A stretch of 45,522 bases of DNA from Phoronis australis (taxonomy: Eukaryota > Phoronida > Phoronidae), in the NCBI GenBank assembly GCA_002633005.1, contig NMRA01000207.1, positions 55,408-100,929 of the forward strand, read 5' to 3'. How positions within the stretch are numbered: the first letter of the stretch is position 1; each line of letters begins with the position of its first letter. The notes under the pieces were generated by a model. It was not told where the DNA came from. It did not search any database and saw only the letters and a program-made list of their open reading frames with translations. The position numbers and the translations under genes are program-made. Of the stretch, positions 1-12,100 are shown in pieces.

Positions 1-3000
1 GAGTTTGCACGTGCTTTAGTCGTCTGCACTAATTCATCGAAACGACTTGGCGCCGTCATCAGATTTCATTTTATGGATAATTTTGTTGCGAATGGACCTG
101 GGTTCTAGCAGCATATATGTCAAAACACTCGAGCTGAAATTTGGCGACAAGGTGCCCGCGGCCATTACATAGTTAGTCAGTTTTCCGCGGTGTGGCGTAT
201 GGAGAAACATGGTGTCCGATATTTAGGTTCTCCGAAGGTTTGGTTGTTGTGTTTTTTGAAGATCAGTCGGAACATAAATGTGGCTTCCAGTGACAAGATA
301 TAGTAACGGAACAATTCCGTGAAGGTAAATCTTTATTTCAGCAAAGAATTTACAACAATCCGTAGTATTTTCAATTAAATATAATGCAAAATGTGCCAAA
401 ACGTCCGATAATTAGGTCACTTGACTGTACCTGAGAATTAATACCAGTTAGTAGTTTGTTAATAACAATGTTATATTCTGAGAAAAGTTTGGTCAGTCCA
501 TGGATTATAGACAACAGATTCGCAATTCCAACATTTTCTTGTGTACTATCCTAGAGGAAGCCCCACTCTCCTTAATTAAAGTCGGGATACCTATCGTCGT
601 CAAGCTCCAATGGTCGTCCGCCATCTTCTTTTGCATGTAACGCAGCCACTCGGGACTTAGCGTTCCAATCTGGAGTGGTCGTCTGCACATTAGGTACTAA
701 CCTCTCAGGAGTAACACGCATCGAAGAACTGAGACGAAAATCGGTGCATTTACCAACTGTCTTTTGAAACCACTTAAAAACTTGTAGATTTTACTAATGT
801 ACTTTTTTGTTCATTTTCAGAAGATATTTTGGAAATTAAATTTTCTTCAGACGGAAGAAAAAACAACCCAGGGATTGTTTATACAATGTATCTATTTGTC
901 CCAGGCCCTAACCCTTACCTGTTAGACAAATGCAACACGCTGGGTGCTTAACAGTTTCGGCTCACGCATTGGTCATCAAAATATTGTCCACTTGTTTTTT
1001 ATTACAAAACAAAGTACTGAGCTCAACATTTATGTTGAAATTTTTGGTTCAGGCATTTTGGATATTTTTGAAGAAAATTAAAAATCTTGAATTGATAGAG
1101 AGTGGCCACCAATAAAGTAAAACATTGACTTTATTTCACTATATTTCATTGTTACATACAACACAGCATGACATAATTAGAAATAAAATAAGAGATTGAG
1201 CAATAAAATTCAAATGCAACTTGGGTTTTTATTTATTTATTTATGATGGCAGAAGCCTGTTAAAGGTGGGAAAAAATCACACAATGTGACATTGGGTAAC
1301 TTATTAGAACAACTGCGTCGAGGTTCAATAATCAACTTCTGCCGACCAAGTCTCGAAGTGTTATAGTTCTGTTTTGGCTGACAAGGTGTTAACAAAGAAT
1401 GAAGAAAACTGAAAAGAAAAAGAAAGACAGCAGAGATAAGTGGTGTTAAGAACTACAAGAGCAAAAAGTCAAATAAAGAAGTCACAAATAGAAAATAAGT
1501 AAGGTCTATCTGGAATAAAACAGTTGTGATTTATTTTCCAGAACTGAAATTCCGAACCAATTTTAGTTGATTTAGAAATCGATATTATACCAGTAACACA
1601 GTTTGTGGTTGAACTAGAATTGCTGTAAACCACTTTCCACTATTTTCTTGGCCTTTTTCTGCGTGGTTTTCTGTTCTTTCAAAAGGCGGCAGCATATGAT
1701 GACCATACGAGTCATTATAAAATGGCTGCTGAAAACCAATGCACAGTTGAAACAGCTCGGCATAACTAAAAGAAAACTTTTGAATCAACGAATACTTTAT
1801 ATTTGTGAGTGTTAAATCAAATCCTATTCATAGCATAACCTTGCAGTGGAATAATTGGGTGAGTACAACAGCAAGCCGGTTTTATGCTTGGCGGACTGGG
1901 TTCCCGAGTGTACCTATTTCAGTTTCCGGTTAGTGTATTGTGACGGGAAATTCTCGCATCTTATTTTACTGTCCAGTACAACGAAAAAAAATTCATTTCG
2001 GCACTGAAACGCTGTTCAAAATCTTTCAGTAGTAGAACCGTTGGTATTGTGGGTATTTTTAGTAATGCTACTACCACCCGACCACACAACAGCTGACCAT
2101 GATTAGCAGACAACGTTCTTTTGGGAAATAACACCAGATAAGTTGATAAGGTGAATAATGATGTAATGACTTATGCGTAAGACCACAGATTTCATCCACT
2201 GAAAGCATACGGAGTTGGTGGGCCATGTGCTGTAGTCTATGGTCAGACTGAGTTGTAAGTTTTGGTTAAAAGGGACATTTAAAGGGCGGCGCAGCATTGA
2301 AATAAGTTGGGAGGTATAGCCCCTAGGCGCCCTATGGTGCTCCACCCATGCACGTTACTAAGTTCTGAGACTCTGGTCTTAGAGGTTTGCTGTTACTTGG
2401 TTTGATTGTGAAGTATTGTTTATTATCTACCATTATAGGTGATTTGGTAAAAGCGGCGTTAATGCATCCCTCTTCAAAATGGCCACCGGGAACCAGTTCC
2501 ACTGAATAACAGACATTGTCGTTATTCAGTGAAAACTGGTTCTTGCCTTCAACAAGAGCTGAAAAAAGAGGTGCCAAACCAAATTGACCTAGGGTCAATT
2601 TTTAATTTTCGTGGTCAATTCTATTAATTTCCGCACTCTATTAAATGGTTTCAAACTTCCCCGATTGAATACTTTCCCCTGATCTCCTTCGTTACATTCA
2701 TTCTTCCAATTGTTAGAAATTCTTCAGGAATTTGCTTGCATTCATTTACTCTGATGTTGGTTCTTGCTTTATATGTATGTAGTGCTTAGGGGGGAATGTT
2801 TGCCTAGATATTCAGCCAGGGCCACAATTCGTCATAAAGAATGTCCAGTATAATCGGGTTTGTTGTCTAATGTTGCCCAGAAATCACTGGTTGTCTGGAT
2901 GTACCTCGGGAGTCTCGATAAATATGACTCCATTATAAACAAAAATAACAAAATTAAAATCTAGAGGACAAGCAAAACTTTACAGTGTAAAGTGTTGCAG

Positions 3001-3174
3001 CTAGTCCAGTGAAATTTCAAGGTCGCAAAATGTAACAGTAGGATACACAGGTTGAAATTCCATGTCTAGATTTGTATGCACATTCTGAAGACTAAGCTGG
3101 TCAAGTTTAATTAATGAAACAATAACGCTTTGCCAACAACCGAGTGTTTATTTTAAGACCATGTTTGTTTTCAG
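1..3174. other. Non-coding flank upstream of UBAP1
   Basis: No convincing protein-coding exon was found on either strand. The short ORFs here lack domain signatures and plausible splice contexts. The 5' UTR exon or exons of UBAP1 must lie here or beyond the window, because the first coding exon is preceded by an acceptor (TTTTCAG ending at 3174). A GTGAGT donor-like site at 1859-1864 is one untested candidate for the end of a 5' UTR exon. No promoter could be assigned. Confidence 0.5.
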
Positions 3175-3188
3175 CTGAATGACGAAGG

Positions 3189-6100
3189 ATGGCTTATGAT
3201 CACTTCCAGCGACATCTTAGTGGTACGTAAGTTAAAAGCATCTGCTACCTGTTAACGTGTACTCCGCACTACATTAGTTACAGGATAGGTGAATATGTGA
3301 ATCACCATCTTGTCTCCTTAGATTAAAATATGTAAATAATGCTCGTTTTTCCTTTTCAATTTTCTGTTGTGTTACAATCAAAAGTTGACAGTTTGCAGAA
3401 CTATCTGAGTCTTGGGTTTTATCTTCAGTCATTTAAAAATTTTCACCTTTTATTCCAAGGTTTTTAGAACACCATATTTTCTCAATCTTTGAAGTTACTT
3501 AAACTGGTAGGACACCAGAAAAGTGTTCAAATTGAGCTGCCTTTGGAACACTTTTCAAAAATCGTTGCCTGGATTGGTATGAAACCAGATACCAGTGTTC
3601 TCCAGAGCTTTCTGTGACTACGTAATTAGTAGTCATGCTAACGAATGTTAATTTAGGAGCGACAGGTTTGGCTACCTTACGTCATGCTCATGCTTGTATC
3701 ATACTGTTTTATGCACTCTTCTCCAGAACGCTGTTGGGAGTTGTTTTTGAAATGACATAAGGTACTACTACAAAAAGGACTTTTTTGATTTTCATCAGAG
3801 ATAAAAAAGATAATTTAGATAACCATTGGTCAAGTTTGCATACTGGTGTGTTTAGAATTGTTTTTTGACCATCATTTAGTAGCCATTCTCGAAATGTTAA
3901 AATTTCCATATCTTATCTTACAAACTCAAAATTAGTTTTAAAGCCTACCTTGAATGATGAGTCATGTGAATTTTGTTGCTACAGTATGTTTTGAGCATCA
4001 CTTTAGCCACACCGTCAATGCCATCTATCACCAAATGTAATGAACAGTTTGAAAAGGCATATTGACTTTGTCTATGTCACCATGATTATCCGATGTTGTC
4101 ACCACGATTATCCGATATTGTGTTCAGATGCCTATGCAATCTGCTTTTGTATTCTCAGGGTGACACAATATGGCACTAAAGAGCTTCCTACTTTTTGTAT
4201 TAACAAACCATGAGCCTACATTTGAATTATGTTGCAGTTTGCTGGGACTAGCTGTGTGGCTTCTTAATCTAATCTTGACAATAAACCATTCAAAGAAGAC
4301 TATTTTGTCACTTGAAACTTGGGTATTTATGTGTTTTGCCACAGTTTCATCCAACCGTTGTTCTTTTCCGTTTTTAGTACACGGCCACTCTTACGTAGAC
4401 GGTGTTCCATTCAAGATTACAGATGTCTTTCTGCCACCTCCAGATGTAAGTACTAGTATACATTGACGAAATCTATGTTCTGTGCAACCTCTCAGGGCAT
4501 GGCAAAATTGTCGGAACGCATTCGAAATCCCTATCACTACTTTGAAGCTCGTGATGTTAGGCCCTACAATCAGTATGTACTGAATGGGCCACAAAAATGT
4601 CTTTCATCAGAAAAACATTTTTGTTTAGACAACTTACCATTATGAAGTAGTTCTCAGATTGTTGCTCAGTCAAAATAGTTGTGATTTCTGGGATTGGAAA
4701 TAACTACTAGTTGGTTATTGCTTTCAATGAGGCTCTTCAAGTTGACTTGTCACTCCATGTTTTTATTGGCTGGGCATTGTCTCAAGGAATAACTCACTGT
4801 CATTTGTTTGTAAGATCTAAATGCATTTCTCACCTGAGTAAGAAACATGTTGAGAACAGTTTCATAGTGATAAGCGGTTTCACTCTTAATTGTTATTTCT
4901 TTTGTTAAGCGTTGTTGCCACGTATGTACTTTTGCAAATCAGTTACCGGTTTTGTTCATGACACTAATTTTATGGTGACTGAGTTGTATGCAGGAGTCGG
5001 TCTTACAATGGAGTTAAGCAACAACTGCAGTCTCAGCACACACATTCACCTCACATTCCACTAAACAACCTACCTGATTGCTAGGATTTTGCGATTTGGA
5101 AAGGCAATTGTTTTCACTGGATTTTGGTTGAGTAACCTTGAAAGCGGATTGGTTGCCACTCTTTAATCAATGATCTAATAATCAAAACAAAGTTACGGTG
5201 TTTATTTCTATCGGCAGGTTCTATTGCCTCATGGGTTTGCATTGCCCAGCCAGACAGCATCTCTTGTGTTCATGGTAAGTTAGCATTTCATTACAGAACC
5301 TTCTCATCTTTGCCAGTTTTCTGCATCGTGCTTCTGTATCAGCTTTCACTGAGCTAGTAAAATGAGCAACACAGACTGTTCAGTAGTGTCGGTCGTTATG
5401 TTTCTCAATGGAAGTGACTATAGAAGAAGGAAGTTGTTAGTTTAGTTGGCCATGTTGTTTTACTGTTGTCGCACATGTGGTTAGTGAGTGCCAAAGAATG
5501 ACAACAAAGTGTATAATGTGACTGTAACGTAACCAGGATTTGTAGTTTTGTAAAAGTGTAATGTCATGTGTCTCGGTTTCCCTTCAAAAAAATTACACTC
5601 CATAGGGATTAGACGATTCCATTTTTTCTGACTTGTGGTTTGTGTTAAGAGTGAGGTCAAGTAAATTAGCAATAGAGGTTCCCCCTAGCATTGAACTACC
5701 GAATGTGAAATACAGTTTCTCTGTCATGATGGCTAATTTTGGTAACAACAAAAATAATGCCTGTGGTTGTTATGGCACCAACGTTTTAATTACAGAGTGG
5801 CTTAGCCACGTTGAAGTTCCTATTAACTCCCCTTCATTCTCAGCCACCAGGGGAGACTACTTTGACAATGAATTGGGCTTCCACATAGCCGTCATGACAG
5901 GGATTTGTGGGTCATTTTATCAGAATACTTTTATGGTCACTGTGTTTAGTTATCCACTACTCTGTTGTTTCAGTATGACTTTAGTCTGGAGACTCAAGTG
6001 CTAGAGTGGGCCGAGGCTTTAGAGAAGGCTAAACGGGATCAGGAAGAGGCAGTCAGCTCTACTGGACCCTTGTCCAGTGGGAGCAGCAGTGGTCAAGAAT

Positions 6101-9100
6101 CAGATTTAGAGGAAGATTCACCGTCTCGCGGCGACACAACATTCGACACACCAGTTCGTAATGACTACACTGCGAATACCCAGGGTATCGTAGGAAGCGC
6201 ATCGCATATCCAAGGTGTCACACAAAATGCTTCGAGTACACATAGTGTCAGAGGGAATGCTACGCAACAGCCCTTGATTAATTTCAGTGCCAATTCCATA
6301 TTGACGCCTATTAAAGCTTCAAATGCATCTGCAGTACATAATTCACCAACGGCTGTTGGTCAGGGCACCAATAGCACCGCAATTGACTACACGCTGTTTG
6401 AGAACGAGGCTGATCCGTTTGAGACAGCAGAACTTAATACTATTGATGAATTAGCTGAACTGAAGCACGTTCTTCAGCCACAGACTTTACTACAAAGTAG
6501 TAGTAACTCGGCTCAACCGGACGGTGCAGATAATGCCATTCTGAACACAGGTGGCGCTGTATCCCTGCAGATGAAGGACCGTTGTGTGACTTTTAATAAC
6601 AATTCGCGTAGTACGCATTCTCTTGTCAGTGACTTAGCAAATAATCAGATTCCGAATGGTAATCCCCCTTTAACCAAACCCATACCAGCACCGCGTAAAG
6701 CACAGCTGCCTCCCATACCAGCAAGCAGATCTCTTGCCAGTGGCCAGCCCAGGGTGAAAAATCCAGCAAAATCGCATTTTAAGTCGTCGTCAAAACCTGT
6801 GAATGAACATCCACCAATGCCACCGTCTTACGAAAGTCTCGTGAATGGAGGCAACATGTCGTCCCACAGTGGTGACGTACCCCAGAGGGAACGAAACATT
6901 TACAGTCGGCATTGTGACGAAAGTTTGTCCCCACGGAATGGGCTAGCCCCTCTGGATAACCATTCGGTACCCTGCATGACTAATCCTCCTCCCTATAGTG
7001 AAGAACCTGACCATTTTTTGAACTCCTCGACGCCGACAACGAATTTTGGGATTCCTTTGCCTGGACTGGTGAACATGGCGAACTTGCCAATGCGACGTTC
7101 CTCCGATCAGGTTTGTTTACTTGAATTTGAAAACATTTTGCTGTTGTAGCACTGCGTGGCTTAGTTGGCATGAGGCAAATCCCAAGTTTCGAGAAATGAG
7201 GGAAGCAATCATTGTTTCTGAATTCCCGTTAAGCACGTCAAAGATGGAATTTTGTATGGCACAATTTTAACACTGCAAATATTTCATAAGTAGCAGGATA
7301 TGTGTTGTAACTACATCTTTTGATTTGATCTGTATTATATGGATTGGTCTTGGGTGTTTAGAAATACTGGATCTGTATTATATGGATTGATCTTGGGTGT
7401 TTAGAAATACCTTCTCCTTCCTGTTGGTACAACGCCATCTCTAGACAAGTAAGGTTTTGTTTTACAAACTTGTCGAAACAGCTGGGATCTGCCTCTAGTA
7501 TAGTGTGTCATCATTTTTGCGTGCTTTTGAAGCGCATCCGGTAATTCCACAATTTCGAAATTTTAGAAATTAAAATGGCTTTAAAAGTGTTACCCGTGTT
7601 GTCCAACTTTAAAAAAATTGTATTAGGGAATTTTGACCTATTAAGTTGGAAGTTTTTTCTCACTACGCCATCTGGTGGTGACATATCACAAAATGGACTA
7701 GATTATCAAGACAAAGGAACTTTTGTAGTTTCCATTGATACCGGTCACTGAAGTGTGACAGTTTAATAAAAAAACGACAATCACATGAGAAGAGGATTGA
7801 CTAAATATCGACCGCAGTCTACGTACCGCAGACTTATAGTGAAAATTTCATTTTGCCTGAAATTAATTCATTTCAAGGCCTTGCAAAAATGTGTGACATG
7901 ACTCCCATGTTGCAACACCTTTACGATGTGATAAGTTATGGAAGTCTCATTGCGCAATTATCCAACAGTTAGTATTGTATAAGCTAAGATGACAACATGT
8001 TTGTCTTAATACATAACTAAACTACTGTTCCTGTGTTTTCAGTCTTAATTCGGTGAACACCAAATCTCTAATACTTTACCTCTGCCTGTTTTGTACAGTT
8101 GTAATGCTAATAGTTGCTTTAAAGCACTTTTCCTGACAAGCTTCCACTACTTATTGTTAACAATTTTGACTCTGTCGAACTTTGTTAGTATTATTTATCT
8201 TTTTGCATTTGTTTTATTTTGCAGTCAACTTCTGAGGTAAATTTGTCACATTTCTTCACCCATTCTGTTCTGTTGCACAGTAACCTGATGCCATTTTTTA
8301 TTTCTGAAGATAGCGGTTATCTCAGATTCCTAGTTGCATATTTTAACTCTAACATATGTTACTTGTAATAGTGACTTTTATGAGCACGATACAAATATCA
8401 CACAAAACAACGTTTATTAAAGTCAACGAAAATTTGCCTGGTCGTTAGCAAAAAAGTCTGTAAGTTGTAATTTGAAACTGAGACACGTAGCTGTATGCCT
8501 CACCCTCATTGCTCGTTTGTTTACATATGCCGAAAATAATTTATAATTATTTATTTTCAACAGTTAACTAATTCTGTTTCGGTGTTTTAATTGTGGGGTT
8601 CACACGAGTTGACTTTGTTGTTACCAGTTATGGATGGAAATCTACCAAACTCTACTTGACTCGTATGAGTTGGAATAATCAAGTTAAGACTAAGTGAGTG
8701 GACCAACATCTCAATTCGCATTGCCAAATTTCTAGTCACAAATGTGACCTTCACCTCATTATGAGTGTCATTCTACTGTGTAATTTTTTCCATGAAAATT
8801 ATGCTGGTCCACTTTATGTATTTTCCGCGTTCGCATTTTGTACCATAGTTATCACAAGACAAACTTCTGAAAACGTGCGGGCATTCCCATCTATGTTAGA
8901 TACCCTTGAAAAAACTGAAAATGGTCGTCTTTTGGTCTGACATTATTTTGTCCCAAACTAGTGACATTTTACCGTTGTCCAATTTTGCACACGTCCCATG
9001 TGAGCCTGGTGTACAGATTGTACTGGAAGGGGTATTTCGTAATTACTCTGGTTAGATGTGGGCGAACCGTTGAGAGCTGTCTTAAACTGTTATGTTATTT

Positions 9101-12100
9101 TACCTACCACATGAAGAGGCAGTGACTCATTTCTGCCTTTCTCTGCCCTCTTTATTTTGAGCTTTCTGTCCTTCCATCTTGCATGAAAGTCTAATTACCC
9201 GTTTTGCTTTGAGATGCATGGCCCCAAAGAACTGACTGCTTGACTGATTTTAACTGATGAATAAATAATGTAATGGCTTATTGTCAAAAGGTCATTCATG
9301 GAGCTTCTTTGATCTTACTCTCTTTTGTTTATGTTCTTCCTTGGTTATGTTTAACTTTCATTAAGTGTATTGTCCTGGGTAGTCTAGTCAGTTCTGTTGG
9401 GGTTATCCTCATTTTCCCTCTCCATGGTGTTGAATGCTTCAACTAATACTGTACCTTCTAACCTTGCTGCATTTCTCCCCCACACCTCTCTCCTGTTAAT
9501 GGTTCATATTCCCACTCGTCCATAATTCCATGCACTTGATTTGTCATTTCTTTTGGGAAAGTTGTATTTGTGGTAGTCTGTGTTCGCTGAATCGTTCGTC
9601 ATCCAGAACACCTCTGGCATTGTGTGTGTATAAACATGTAACTTAAGCGAAGTCTCGAGCAAATTAGCAGAGAATTCCGAGATTGCTCAACAGTGGTTTC
9701 TTCATTTCCTGGTCAACTGTTTATGCTAAAACAAGTGATATTCCAACCAGTTTTCACAGGGTTTGCAAGAAGATTAATTTTTTTCCATTTTGAGAGTGAC
9801 ATGACTAGATAGATCTGTAAAGTTAAACATGCACAGTTATGGTAAATGTACACCTCTGAAGGGAAATGGGAGGTATTTTGGGTGATTGTGTGTCTGCATG
9901 TGTTCAACTTATTTCTGTACATGAGTGTTAAGATTCAGAATTATCAAGGCTGTAGTAATTGAATAGTTTAAGATTGAAGTGATAGCAATCAATATCATGG
10001 GATTTTGTGGGGTAAAATGACGTTCAGGGAAATCCCGTCATTGATTAACAAGCAACACCGACTACTACTGCCCTCTAGCCATTGAGGGAGTAACTTCACT
10101 GTTGCACTGAAGGTCAGCAAAATAGATACTTCGAAAACAGGACTGCGTTGACAGTTCTCAAAGCTGACCAAATCAGCTGAAACAATTGATAATATTCACA
10201 CCTGCAATTGTGATTGCATGTACTTAAAAATATTTTATGAAACGTTACAGCCCATTTCATTTTAAAATGGCTTCTTTCAGTTGCATAGCTCCCGTATGTA
10301 AATGCACGCGTGTGTGAAGGTCAATGTGACATGGCTGATGAAGTTGAATTGACTTTAACTGATTACCACTGGTCGACCTTTTCTCATGTTTTGTGCCCAG
10401 TTACATATTTATACATTTTACTCACAAAACTGTTGATCACATTACCGTGTGGTCAATGCATACCAGCCAACCACTCACCATACTCATGTTCGCAAACGCT
10501 TAAGGCTGCATTCTGCCCAGTTTAGGTGGCTCAAAGCAAAAATCAAATTTGACCACCCAGTAATTATTTTCATGAAGTCGATTGCTTAATATTCCTTACC
10601 ATGATGAGATTCTGTTTCCATTAACAACAACAACATCTTCACCGTCAATGACTCAATAAATGGCTTCAGAGTTCACAGCAGTTGGCTAACTCTAAAAATG
10701 CGAATTTGAAAACGGTGCATGTACGCATCGCCGGCGTGACTTGAGTTCATAACAGAGTGGAGTCTTATCACAATAAGGAATATTATGGGATTGTTATTTT
10801 TTGAGAGTAAATGGCCTTTTGTCATTTCTGAAGTCGAAATGCAACTTCAAGAAACCATATTGCAAAGCTTAGAAAGCTTTAGTGTGTAATTGGACTCAGA
10901 AGATGTGATATTTTCTTGACCAAGGACATTTGACAAACACCAATTCAAGTGCCATGTTGTACAGGCTTACATTTGACAAACACCAATTCAAGTGCCATGT
11001 TGTACAGGCTTAATTAAATCCTGTACACATTTTTTTTTACGTTGCGTTTAAAATCTACTACTTGACTGGTTGTTTTTGACTCCTTTTCCCTCCTTTTCGC
11101 AGACATGGAATAGGTACACCCCTTTGCCCCCTACTCCAACAATGGATTCGTCCTCTTCCCCGGGTCCCTATGATGCCCTTACTACAGAGCAGCAACGTTA
11201 CGTCAACAGCATGACGGGCATGGGCTTCCCTCAGGACTCTGTGGTCAGACTAGTCGAGAAGTTTGGAGCTGAGCAGAAAGTGAGTTACGGAATTTAGAAC
11301 CTATTTTTCAAGTTTTGTCGCTCAAGGCATTGGTGTTTTGAATATTATTGAATATTAAGTGAAGGGTACAAGAGGGCTGGATGAGTTATACTGATTATTC
11401 GATCAGTGGCAAATTAATTTGTTTTCCTGCGTCGTTTGTTATGAATATTTAGTGGAGACTGCTTGTGTATTGATCAAGTTGACCTCAATATTCAGCTTGC
11501 ACCCCAGGTCTTATTGTATTGTACTCGAAAACGAACTCAAAATTATATTTTGACATTTCATTTTTTGTATGAACTCAAGATCTGACTGTGTGTCTTTAAT
11601 GTTGCACTGGTACACATAATGGGTTACATTGATGATGGTCTATCACTAGTTTCCACTTGATGACCCCACCATTAAAGCTGAAGTTGAAGTCTCAACATGA
11701 GATTAAGAATTTTTGTAGATTAAATGTAGAGTTCATCACGTGCGAACTTGAAATAGACAGTCGTCTGCCTGAGCCGTAAATATATCATAGCACAGAATAA
11801 AAGCTTTCAGTAGTGAAGTATGGCGTTACACTAGCGGGATATTTAGTTGCACAATTGAGATATTTCATTGTACTAGCGAGATATTGCATTGTGCTAGCAA
11901 GGTATTGCATTGCACTAGAGCGATTTTGCATTTCACTAGTGCGATTTTGCATTACACTACTGAATTATTCCATTTCACTGGTGAGATATTGCATTACACT
12001 AGTGAGATATTATTTTTATAGACCTGTGTAATGACACTTACACCATAAGACTTTACATCGTTGTTTATTGCATTTCACAAGTAAGATGTTGCATTACACT

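Noticed and set aside
3227-3232. GTAAGT as the donor of the first UBAP1 coding exon
   Set aside because: It is the better consensus, but only the donor at 3223 keeps the frame into exon 2.
11813-12031. 72-codon ORF with a seven-residue repeat
   Set aside because: Explained by the 21-bp intronic array; no start context or splice support.
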